From Thermoplasmata archaeon (lineage in GTDB: Archaea; Thermoplasmatota; Thermoplasmata; Thermoplasmatales; Thermoplasmataceae): 6,447 bases of DNA. Positions 1-5,880 of the stretch are shown in pieces (position 1 is the stretch's first letter; every line of letters starts with the position of its first letter). The stretch spans positions 1-6,447 of the forward strand of contig JAJZOK010000048.1 of NCBI GenBank assembly GCA_021811525.1, read 5' to 3'. Made by a program: the position numbers and the translations under genes. Below the pieces are notes generated by a model that was given only the letters and a program-made list of their open reading frames with translations, was not told where the DNA came from and ran no database searches.

Positions 1-1
1 C

Positions 2-760
2 CATGGAGGAACTCTAATGGAAATGGCTGTGAAGAAAGGAAAGGCCGATGATACCCTCATGCGCCTGAAAAATGCTGGCTTCAATATTGTTGAAATCAGT
101 GAAGGTGTCAGTGAGATGCCAGTGAAAGTCAAAGAGAGGATTGCCGACTTTGTCCATTCCAATGGAATGCGTTTGATAGTTGAAGTTGGGAAGAAGAATC
201 CCAGAAACCAGTTGAGCCTTGAGGAAACTGTGCAGAAATTAAATGAATCCGTGGATCTTGAACCTGAGTTCTTAATCGTGGAAGGGAGAGAATCTGGAAA
301 AAGTGTGGAAATATTCGATGACCTTGGCGAGATCAAATGGGACTGGGTGAACCGGATACTGGAAGAATGCCCAAAAGAAAAGATAATGTTTGAGGCGCCA
401 CTAGAAAGGCAGCAGGTTGAGCTGGTCATCAGGATTGGGGCCAATGTGAATCTTGGAAATGTTTCCTTCAGCAGTGTTGCGGCACTGGAGACGCAGAGAA
501 GAGGCATGCGGGGAGACACGTTTGGCATTCTCGACACTACCGTGAAAGTGAATGGCCCACCCTCCAATAAGTTCGTGTACTATATTGTGGCAAACCATGG
601 TCCCATCGACCAGTCCTCAATTATGGATATGACGGGGATCAACAGAAAGACCCTTCAGACTTCCCTGGAGGAATTGATTGAAACTGGCCTCATAAAAGCG
701 AATCCTGACAGAAAGGACATGAGGCGGAGGATTTACTCCCTCAACACTGGATTACAATAA
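2..760 (+). CDS. comA: Phosphosulfolactate synthase (ComA) family protein with C-terminal winged-helix domain, 5'-partial
   Basis: In characterised members this family is a TIM-barrel enzyme that adds sulfite to phosphoenolpyruvate to make (2R)-phospho-3-sulfolactate, the first step of coenzyme M synthesis in methanogens. The frame is open to the left edge and begins HGGTLMEMAVKKG, matching the family's GGTLFE strand, so the ATG at 17 is internal and roughly 70 N-terminal residues lie outside the window. Counting from base 2, family signatures are EGRESGK (94-100), FEAPLERQQ (130-138), NLGNVSF (150-156) and RRGMRGDTFG (166-175). Known ComA proteins end near that last motif. Here a further 77 residues follow, with a winged helix-turn-helix at about 186-252 including a basic MarR-like wing, DRKDMRRRIYSL. 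The family call is firm. Whether it makes phosphosulfolactate here is unclear, because Thermoplasmatales are not known to make coenzyme M and no comB or comC is visible. It could be a regulator that senses its ligand with a barrel. Confidence 0.85.
   Translation, partial: HGGTLMEMAVKKGKADDTLMRLKNAGFNIVEISEGVSEMPVKVKERIADFVHSNGMRLIVEVGKKNPRNQLSLEETVQKLNESVDLEPEFLIVEGRESGKSVEIFDDLGEIKWDWVNRILEECPKEKIMFEAPLERQQVELVIRIGANVNLGNVSFSSVAALETQRRGMRGDTFGILDTTVKVNGPPSNKFVYYIVANHGPIDQSSIMDMTGINRKTLQTSLEELIETGLIKANPDRKDMRRRIYSLNTGLQ
557..757 (+). other. Winged helix-turn-helix domain fused to the ComA-like barrel
   Basis: This segment encodes the last 67 residues of the ComA-like protein. It reads as helix 1 (NKFVYYIVANHG), helix 2 (DQSSIMDMTG), a recognition helix (NRKTLQTSLEELIETGLI), then a hairpin wing with the basic stretch DRKDMRRR and a closing strand IYSL. 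That order and the wing pattern are typical of MarR-like DNA-binding domains. There is no stop or frame change between barrel and tail, so it is one continuous reading frame. DNA binding is inferred from the fold pattern. Confidence 0.7.
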
Positions 761-796
761 TTTGGAAAAGAGAAATTTAGATGTTACATAGCTAAG

Positions 797-804
797 CTTT
801 TAGA
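797..804 (+). promoter_or_regulatory. TATA-like box for the coiled-coil orphan gene
   Basis: The octamer CTTTTAGA is centred about 27 bases before the ATG at 828, the spacing expected when an archaeal transcript starts at the start codon. It is preceded by GCTAAG, which resembles a BRE. No Shine-Dalgarno sequence lies before the ATG, which supports a leaderless message. Confidence 0.5.
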
Positions 805-827
805 TAAGAAAGATGATTAGACACTAA

Positions 828-1418
828 ATGGCAGATCATAATGATCTCCGGATGCGCCTTGATTCCACAAATTTCTACAGGAAGTTAAAATACCTGAAAA
901 ACGAAATTGAGCGGTCTAGAGGTAAAATTCCATTCAGCATATTTGCTGACCTTTTGAATCGCACTGACGAAAAGATCAGGACCATGGAATATCCAATATG
1001 CCAGATGACAAAAATCACTGTTACATTCTCCAATGAACTCAACAGGGAAATTTCCACAAATGAATGCATAGCCGCCCTTGCGGATGGGAACTCCCTTGCC
1101 AATTATATTTTTACAAGGTACCCTGCCGCAACGGACTACAAGATGGATTCCATGGAGCTGACTGGCACGATGCAGAAGAATTATGCAGAAACCGCCAGAA
1201 AAGAAGAATCAGCAGTGAAGTTTGAACCGACGCCGACGAAATCAACCCAGGACATTCAGGAAGAAGTCAGGAACCTCAATGAGAGAGTGGACAAAATGGA
1301 GAAGACCATGACTGAGGAACTTCCGAAGATTAACAGAAAGATGGATGACCTCGAAGTGAAAATGGACTACCTCTACCACTTCTTTGTCAAGGAAAAGGAC
1401 AAGGAGAAGAAACAGTAA
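828..1418 (+). CDS. Hypothetical protein with C-terminal coiled coil
   Basis: I do not recognise this 196-residue protein. It is soluble and highly charged, with no signal peptide or membrane segment. Residues 1-120 look mostly helical, with two cysteines (58 and 80) that do not form a metal site. Residues 121-142 are a polar linker. From 143 a heptad pattern is clear: I143, V147, L150, V154, M157, M161, then a break at L165-P166, then I168, M172, L175, M179, L182, F186. The tail is lysine-rich (KEKDKEKKQ). The break is a stutter with a proline, so the coil may be two short segments. The ATG at 828 is directly preceded by an in-frame TAA, so it is the earliest possible start. The gene has its own TATA-like element, so it is probably transcribed separately from the upstream enzyme gene. 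An oligomerising or scaffold role is possible but unproven. Confidence 0.85.
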   Translation: MADHNDLRMRLDSTNFYRKLKYLKNEIERSRGKIPFSIFADLLNRTDEKIRTMEYPICQMTKITVTFSNELNREISTNECIAALADGNSLANYIFTRYPAATDYKMDSMELTGTMQKNYAETARKEESAVKFEPTPTKSTQDIQEEVRNLNERVDKMEKTMTEELPKINRKMDDLEVKMDYLYHFFVKEKDKEKKQ

Positions 1419-1463
1419 GGATATAATCCTCTTCTAATTCATCCCCAAACGACTATATAAAAT

Positions 1464-1913
1464 TCAGACAACTCTGATTTTCCACGTGCTCCTCATCTGA
1501 ATGTAATAATTGATTGGAAATTCAAAAGCAGATCCGAATATGTTTCCGATGAGCGGCGACAGGTTGAACAGGACAAACAGAATGTACTGAATGATAACTG
1601 CGAGTATTGTGCCTGCCATATTGAGTATTTCGAACTTCAGCATCCTGTGAAAGAATCCCAATGCTCCTGAGGTGTGCATACCCTGGTTCCTGGTGGTCCA
1701 GAACTCATCTATGGAGAATTCCATTGCCACTCCGGCAAGAAAGGCAGGCGTAACTGCAAGGAGGTTACTCAGACTGGCCACATGGAAAAGCACATAGGTC
1801 GTGAATTCCACGAAGAGGAATCCCACAAATCCTGAGAATGCATATTTTATGGATCGATGGAAATTCTGCTCGACAATGCCCTTTAGAATTCCATATGCCT
1901 CACCACTTCTCAT
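1464..1913 (-). CDS. GtrA-like family membrane protein
   Basis: GtrA-family proteins are small four-helix membrane proteins associated with moving polyprenyl-phosphate-linked sugars across the membrane for glycosylation of polysaccharide, teichoic acid or glycoprotein. The 149 residues fit the family length. Membrane segments lie at about 22-45, 48-66, 93-117 and 118-138. Each half ends in the family's aromatic and basic signature: FSIDEFWTTRN (66-76) after segment 2 and FPINYYIQMRSTWK (132-145) after segment 4. These are degenerate forms of the usual N-x-x-x-N-x-x-W-T-F motif. The ATG at 1913 follows a TATA-like box at the right distance for a leaderless message. The gene follows the large surface protein on the same strand, but T-rich terminators and its own promoter separate them. 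The sugar and lipid substrate cannot be told from sequence. Confidence 0.8.
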   Translation of the reverse strand: MRSGEAYGILKGIVEQNFHRSIKYAFSGFVGFLFVEFTTYVLFHVASLSNLLAVTPAFLAGVAMEFSIDEFWTTRNQGMHTSGALGFFHRMLKFEILNMAGTILAVIIQYILFVLFNLSPLIGNIFGSAFEFPINYYIQMRSTWKIRVV

Positions 1914-1934
1914 CCTTGATTTATTTTGTATAAG

Positions 1935-1942
1935 GCTATAAG
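1935..1942 (-). promoter_or_regulatory. TATA box for the GtrA-like gene
   Basis: On the minus strand CTTATAGC is centred about 25 bases before the ATG at 1913. No ribosome binding site of the GGAGG type lies between them, so the transcript is probably leaderless. Confidence 0.55.
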
Positions 1943-1979
1943 TCTGATTCCTTGGAAGTTAAGGTTCTGTGCCAATAAT

Positions 1980-2006
1980 AAAAATGTTAAAAATGCGGAT
2001 TAAAAA
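1980..2006 (-). terminator. Oligo-T terminator region after the surface protein gene
   Basis: Read on the minus strand just after the surface protein stop codon, there are three separate runs of five T (2002-2006, 1989-1993 and 1980-1984). Archaeal RNA polymerase terminates at such T tracts. They follow a hairpin at the stop codon and a run of C. The spacing places them before the GtrA promoter, so they probably insulate the two genes. Confidence 0.6.
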
Positions 2007-2013
2007 TTTGGGG

Positions 2014-2040
2014 GGAAGAAGTAAGTTTACCTCTTCTTCC
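2014..2040 (-). repeat. Inverted repeat spanning the surface protein stop codon
   Basis: GGAAGAAG (2014-2021) and CTTCTTCC (2033-2040) are perfect reverse complements, and GTAA and TTAC inside them can also pair. The right arm encodes the basic F-R-K-K-R end of the protein, so part of the symmetry may be a by-product of coding. Together with the T runs downstream it could form a terminator hairpin. Confidence 0.4.
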
Positions 2041-5011
2041 TGAACATGTAAGCACCAAGGCCCACTACCACCGCACCAACAGAGCCGATTCCCATGTACT
2101 CGTAATCCCTGGCGGTAAAGCCGTTTGAACCTGTTCCGTTAAGTGAGACATTCAGGGAATAGGTCTGGCCAGGCTGCAGGGTAACATTCCTGTAATAACT
2201 GGTATACCCGCTGTCCGTTACAACAACCTCGTAGGAACCACCTGTCAGTGATACGTTGAAATGGCCATTTGAAACTGTAACGTTCAAGCCATTGACCATT
2301 ATATTGGCAGCTGATGGCAACAGGTTGCCCACCAGGTATGCGTAATGGTGGAAAGCTATGTTCAATGTGGTATTTCCAGTTACCGTGAACTGGCCGTTTC
2401 CATTGGATGTGTAGTAATCAGTGCTGTTGTGCACGTAATAAGAAATGGAAGTTCCATTGTTCACGGCAATGTCAATATATTGTGCTGAAACATTGTGCAG
2501 TGTTCCGTTGACAGAAACCTGCCAGGCGGATCCAGCGGGTAAGCCGGATTCAGTGAAATTCACTTCGTAGACGGGAGTGTATTTTGCTGTGGAAGAAGTG
2601 CTGTTTGCCCCGGTATAACTGTATGTGCCGGAACCGCTGCCCACGTATCCATTAACGGCAGCATAACTGTATGAGTATGTCTGGTAGGTTGCATTGACGA
2701 TGTTAAAGGATATGGAAGTGCCATCAGAAGTCTTGGTATGGCCGTTAAATGTGGCCGACCATACTGCACCGTTCAACAGGCCAGTTTCATATACTGTAAA
2801 CTGCGGCCTGAGCCATGGCTTGGCCAGCGGATATTTATCAGCAATTCCCGCATTGTCTGGTGTGTATGATGTGTCAAATATTCCGTCTGATCCGTTGAGA
2901 TTCTGCAACGGCCCGGAGTGCAGATCGGTTCCGGCAAATGCAGCATAATAGTTGCCGCCAACAGGATAGGATGCGTTAAGCGATATGTTTGTGTTGGCAA
3001 CCCCAATGCTGTCAACAATTTCTATGGGTACGGCAGAGGCATTGAAGAAATCATTGTGGTAGACTGTGGCATTGGAAACCCCACCAAGTAACCCAACATC
3101 AATAACGCGGCCATAGAAATAGTTCCCTGTGATGCTTAGGTTCCCCTGCAGTTCCCCATCTATGCCGAATGTACCATCCCGAAGACAGTTGAGCGTATTG
3201 TCAAAGATGTGTGCATCATTTACGCTGGAATGATATCCTCCAAAACCAATGCCGGGGTTGATATATGATATATTGTTGAAAGAAATCGTTGTATTGTTTC
3301 CGGTACCTAAAATCCCGCCAGTTCCGTATATTGTATTGTGGGATACCTGAAGTCCCGTTTTGACCGAACCTATGACTGAGGGAGTGCCTGCAAGGCCAGA
3401 TAAAACAGGCCCAGTAACAGTGTTTCCAATAATGCTCAGGCCGGAGGCAGAGTTGCCCCGGTAGTTGATCCCCACGAAATAACTGGAGTTAAAAAGAGAA
3501 ACATGGGGGAATTCAAATGTTACGGCATTTCCACTGATGCTGAGGTTACCGAAATTACCTGGAACTCCTATGTTCCCAATTCCGTTTGCCAAACCCGGAT
3601 TCACCTTGTCGAATGATAGAGCCACACTGTTGCCATTAATGATGTCGTTAAATCCACTGAGCGCAATTCCAGTTATGGGATCCATTGTTGAATTCAGTTT
3701 GACAACATTGCCGGAAACCAGAGTGTCTGTTGCATTGAGAAGGATTCCATATCCCCCCGTTACTTTCATGTCAAGGGTGTTCTCAGAAATAGTTACGTTG
3801 TCAGTATGAATGGGTGTTGTCAGTAGTGGACCAGGAAGTGCAGCAATTCCGGAGGAATTCCCGCCCGTAAGGTTGACCACATTGCCTGTGATTGTGTAAT
3901 TATTGCCGGTAAATGCAATCCCCGAAGAAGCAGTGGATGAGGAAGAACCAACATCCGTAATATTCACTACATTATGGGTTACAGCAACATGGCCGTTGAG
4001 CAGATATATTCCATTTGCCCCCATGCCTGAAGCATTTACGTTTATCTTATTGCCCGATATTACCCCGGCAGTATTCTCGAAAGCTATGAGATTAGGAGGA
4101 GACACTGACGTACTGCTCCCATAAAGCGTATTATCCTTGAATGTCACATTGTGGGGGCTTTGGGTTTCTACAAACATATTTGACAAGAAGCCCGTCATTG
4201 TACTCGACACATTCAGGCTGTTTCCTGAGAATAATGTGTTGTTTGCAGCTGAGGTCAATGCTATCCCGGAGCCAGAGAACTTTGAATCCAATACCTTGCT
4301 GTATTCGGCACCCAATACAAGGCCGGTGGAACTACCAAATGAGGTAAAATTGTAAATTGTTATGTCAGAACTCTCTAACGTACCTTGGGATGGGCTGGAA
4401 AGAAATTCCCCTCCAACATACATATTGAAGAAATTGGAGTGGGCCACCGAATTGGAGATGTTGATGTTATGTACGTTCTCAAGGATATGGAAGCCAAAAA
4501 AATGCGAAGAAGAGGCCACATTGTTTATCATGTCATTAGAGGTATTGTTCAGGAATACACCGCTGCTTGGTTCAAAGGGCATCTCGAACCTGGGTTCCGC
4601 GGGCATACCGGAATTGGGGTTCGCAGAAGAAGCAATAAAATTAGCAACCTGAACGTGAGATGCATTCATGACTGTAATGGCACCAATCTGTGAAGCATAA
4701 TATGGACTGACAGAATAATTTTGTCCATTTAATACCGCACCGCTGTGAAGGATGGTCAGGGTACCATTTATCTCCCCATCTAATATATAAGAGTTCCCAG
4801 ATTGTGTTATGGGAATTGTACCCGGATTTGGGCCCTGCAATGAACCGTTGGGTTCAATTGTTACGTTGCCCGTGTAAGTGGACCCGCTGGTGTTAAAAGA
4901 ATGAGCTGTCATTTTGGCCTGTGAAATATCTGTTGTGGAAAAGCCCAACAACAGCATTCCAACAATGAACGCGATCAAGAAAAACTTGTGCTGCACAAAG
5001 GGGATGAACAT
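2027..5011 (-). CDS. Large secreted, membrane-anchored NosD-like parallel beta-helix surface protein
   Basis: This is a cell-surface protein of 994 residues from the ATG at 5011, or 998 from an in-frame TTG at 5023; residue numbers here use the longer form. Residues 12-36 form a signal peptide (FFLIAFIVGMLLLGF). Residues about 85-735 are a right-handed parallel beta-helix with many rungs of the type SGNSLNV, KDNTLYG, TGNVVNL and SGNVVKL. It ends in a degenerate NosD-type cap, GGNYYAAFAGTD through KYPLAKP (689-736). Two extracellular modules follow (741-815 and 819-892), opening with VYETGLLNGAVWSATFNG and VNFTESGLPAGSAWQVSVNG. A PEGA-like module (894-962), one membrane helix (976-994) and a basic RKKR tail complete it. 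There are more than 40 N-x-S/T sequons and one cysteine (613), typical of an externally exposed archaeal glycoprotein. Such helices often bind or process polysaccharide, but no catalytic site is evident. An adhesin or cell-envelope role is equally possible. Confidence 0.87.
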   Translation of the reverse strand: MFIPFVQHKFFLIAFIVGMLLLGFSTTDISQAKMTAHSFNTSGSTYTGNVTIEPNGSLQGPNPGTIPITQSGNSYILDGEINGTLTILHSGAVLNGQNYSVSPYYASQIGAITVMNASHVQVANFIASSANPNSGMPAEPRFEMPFEPSSGVFLNNTSNDMINNVASSSHFFGFHILENVHNINISNSVAHSNFFNMYVGGEFLSSPSQGTLESSDITIYNFTSFGSSTGLVLGAEYSKVLDSKFSGSGIALTSAANNTLFSGNSLNVSSTMTGFLSNMFVETQSPHNVTFKDNTLYGSSTSVSPPNLIAFENTAGVISGNKINVNASGMGANGIYLLNGHVAVTHNVVNITDVGSSSSTASSGIAFTGNNYTITGNVVNLTGGNSSGIAALPGPLLTTPIHTDNVTISENTLDMKVTGGYGILLNATDTLVSGNVVKLNSTMDPITGIALSGFNDIINGNSVALSFDKVNPGLANGIGNIGVPGNFGNLSISGNAVTFEFPHVSLFNSSYFVGINYRGNSASGLSIIGNTVTGPVLSGLAGTPSVIGSVKTGLQVSHNTIYGTGGILGTGNNTTISFNNISYINPGIGFGGYHSSVNDAHIFDNTLNCLRDGTFGIDGELQGNLSITGNYFYGRVIDVGLLGGVSNATVYHNDFFNASAVPIEIVDSIGVANTNISLNASYPVGGNYYAAFAGTDLHSGPLQNLNGSDGIFDTSYTPDNAGIADKYPLAKPWLRPQFTVYETGLLNGAVWSATFNGHTKTSDGTSISFNIVNATYQTYSYSYAAVNGYVGSGSGTYSYTGANSTSSTAKYTPVYEVNFTESGLPAGSAWQVSVNGTLHNVSAQYIDIAVNNGTSISYYVHNSTDYYTSNGNGQFTVTGNTTLNIAFHHYAYLVGNLLPSAANIMVNGLNVTVSNGHFNVSLTGGSYEVVVTDSGYTSYYRNVTLQPGQTYSLNVSLNGTGSNGFTARDYEYMGIGSVGAVVVGLGAYMFRKKR
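2348..2803 (-). repeat. Two tandem extracellular beta-sandwich-like modules in the surface protein
   Basis: The encoded segments at residues 741-815 and 819-892 (numbered from the TTG) each run about 75 residues and begin with the same pattern: hydrophobic-x-F/V-x-E-x-G-L, then x-G-x-x-W-x-x-x-x-N-G. Each then continues through tyrosine- and threonine-rich strands. The pair is diverged at residue level, so this is an old duplication. The second copy keeps the canonical ESGLPAGSAW. The first has ETGLLNGAVW and lacks the proline. Confidence 0.65.
2819..4561 (-). repeat. Parallel beta-helix rung array in the surface protein
   Basis: About fifteen rungs of the form polar-x-N-x-hydrophobic-x-hydrophobic recur every 20 to 40 residues. 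Examples are SGNSLNVSS, KDNTLYGS, SGNKINVN, THNVVNIT, SENTLDMK, NGNSVALS, SHNTIYGT and FDNTLNCL. They end in the NosD-like cap. This asparagine ladder is the hallmark of PbH1-type right-handed beta-helices. The irregular spacing shows long loops between some rungs. Confidence 0.7.
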
Positions 5012-5031
5012 TCGATTGCGCAATAAGTTAA

Positions 5032-5048
5032 CTAGATTATTTATCTAG
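5032..5048. repeat. Inverted repeat CTAGAT-n5-ATCTAG in the surface protein promoter
   Basis: A perfect 6-base inverted repeat with a 5-base AT spacer lies 20 to 37 bases upstream of the likely ATG at 5011. It lies immediately downstream of the TATA-like AAATATAT. A dimeric regulator bound here would sit on the expected transcription start region. Chance occurrence in AT-rich DNA is possible. Confidence 0.35.
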
Positions 5049-5049
5049 A

Positions 5050-5057
5050 ATATATTT
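5050..5057 (-). promoter_or_regulatory. TATA-like box for the surface protein gene
   Basis: AAATATAT on the minus strand predicts a transcript start near 5027. That leaves a leader of about 4 bases to the TTG at 5023 or about 16 bases to the ATG at 5011, neither with a Shine-Dalgarno sequence. A second AT-rich stretch (TAAATAAT, 5036-5043) is centred about 28 bases before the ATG and would make that start nearly leaderless. The element and start choice therefore remain open. Confidence 0.4.
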
Positions 5058-5134
5058 GACTGATTAATTATTTTAGCATATTATTATATTGCTGGAAACA
5101 CCTTACCATCTTCAGGTTTCCCATGAAATCCAGG

Positions 5135-5139
5135 AAAAA
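5135..5139 (-). terminator. Possible T-tract terminator after the zinc-ribbon gene
   Basis: A run of five T on the minus strand, about 40 bases beyond the stop codon of the zinc-ribbon gene, fits an archaeal T-tract terminator. It is a single short run with only a weak hairpin nearby (GGAAAC 5094-5099 and GTTTCC 5116-5121). The rest of 5058-5176 shows no gene. Confidence 0.35.
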
Positions 5140-5176
5140 CGGGATGGAAAATCAACCCAGCTATCTTTCTATTCCA

Positions 5177-5842
5177 TCAGGCTCCGGTGTCAGGGCTATT
5201 TTGTGTTCTGCTCATAGGTATGACCACTATCCTTCGTCTTGTAAATGAAACTATGGCAGATCTGAATGTGGTAACCGAATTGAATTCCACCTGAAGAGGC
5301 GGTTGGTTTGTCTTGAAATTTATTGTCATGGTCTGATCCTGTTTGTTATATTGGTCCACGGTTATGTTCTCCACATCTTTTATGTCATAACTGCCTGAAT
5401 CCGGCGACCCACGAAAAGTAAAGTTCGGGCCGCTGAATTTGACCACAGAAGTTGCCGTTCTCATCAGAGTGGGGACAGCCAGTATGAGAACAAAGAAAAT
5501 GAGAAAATAGTACATGTTTGACAGATAACCATTATATTCAAGAATAAAGAAGACACCGAGGATAATAAATCCCACAAAGGTGCTCATCTGTTGCAGGATG
5601 CCACTGCCGGCGACCCTTATTGTTTCCGGAGCCTGCCGTGGTGCCTGGTCAACGGGCTGGGGAGGGGAATTTTCGGGTACTGTTGCCTGTTCAGCCTCCT
5701 GTTCTATATTTTGCGGAGCGGAGGGTGCACTTCCTGACCCTGCAGGTTTGGGGTCTTCAAACATGAAACTTCCGCAGTTCTCACAAACCGCAGCAGAAGA
5801 GGGATTCTTATGCCCACAGTTTTTGCAGACAACCTTAGCCAT
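5177..5842 (-). CDS. Zinc-ribbon membrane protein with possible PH-like C-terminal domain
   Basis: This is a 221-residue protein of unknown function with a clear build. Residues 1-28 are a zinc ribbon with C6-x-x-C9 and C20-x-x-C23, as seen at the N terminus of many archaeal membrane proteins. Residues 30-75 are a disordered linker rich in proline, alanine and glutamate. Two membrane segments follow (about 84-103 and 109-127), joined by a very short loop, so both ends should face the cytoplasm, as a zinc ribbon would need. Residues 130-210 are rich in beta strands (VVKFSGPNFTFRG, YDIKDVENITVDQ, TMTINFKT, LQVEFNS) followed by a helix with basic residues (FTRRR). This order resembles bacterial-type PH domains, though weakly. 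The ATG at 5842 lies 27 bases after a strong TATA box. The gene follows the methyltransferase with a 38-base gap but has its own promoter. A membrane-linked scaffold or sensor is a guess only. Confidence 0.82.
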   Translation of the reverse strand: MAKVVCKNCGHKNPSSAAVCENCGSFMFEDPKPAGSGSAPSAPQNIEQEAEQATVPENSPPQPVDQAPRQAPETIRVAGSGILQQMSTFVGFIILGVFFILEYNGYLSNMYYFLIFFVLILAVPTLMRTATSVVKFSGPNFTFRGSPDSGSYDIKDVENITVDQYNKQDQTMTINFKTNQPPLQVEFNSVTTFRSAIVSFTRRRIVVIPMSRTQNSPDTGA

Positions 5843-5865
5843 GATGATCCTTAACTGAATTTTCG

Positions 5866-5873
5866 TTTATAAG
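5866..5873 (-). promoter_or_regulatory. TATA box for the zinc-ribbon gene
   Basis: CTTATAAA on the minus strand is the best archaeal TATA match in the window. It is centred about 27 bases before the ATG at 5842, in the 38-base gap after the methyltransferase stop codon. This spacing predicts a leaderless message and independent transcription of the zinc-ribbon gene. Confidence 0.65.
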
Positions 5874-5880
5874 GTGATCT

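Noticed and set aside
17..19. ATG as the start of the ComA-like gene
   Set aside because: The frame is open to the left edge and the upstream residues HGGTL match the family, so this ATG is internal.
2560..3018. Alternative minus-strand frames of 69 and 81 codons inside the surface protein gene
   Set aside because: They are out-of-frame translations of the Ser, Thr and Tyr rich modules and have no independent start signals.
2348..4561. Internal repeats as a CRISPR array or DNA satellite
   Set aside because: The repeats exist at protein level only, vary in length and DNA sequence, and lie in one open reading frame.
3537..4693. Several + strand frames of 70 to 100 codons opposite the surface protein
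   Set aside because: They are antisense shadows of a repetitive, low-complexity coding region and show no start signals or protein-like features.
5094..5121. GGAAAC and GTTTCC inverted repeat as a regulatory RNA hairpin
   Set aside because: It has only six base pairs with a 16-base loop and no matching partner signals, so chance is the better explanation.
5123..5248. Short + strand frame of 41 codons between and over the surface protein and zinc-ribbon genes
   Set aside because: It overlaps the end of a well-supported gene on the other strand, has no promoter or ribosome binding site, and its product resembles nothing.
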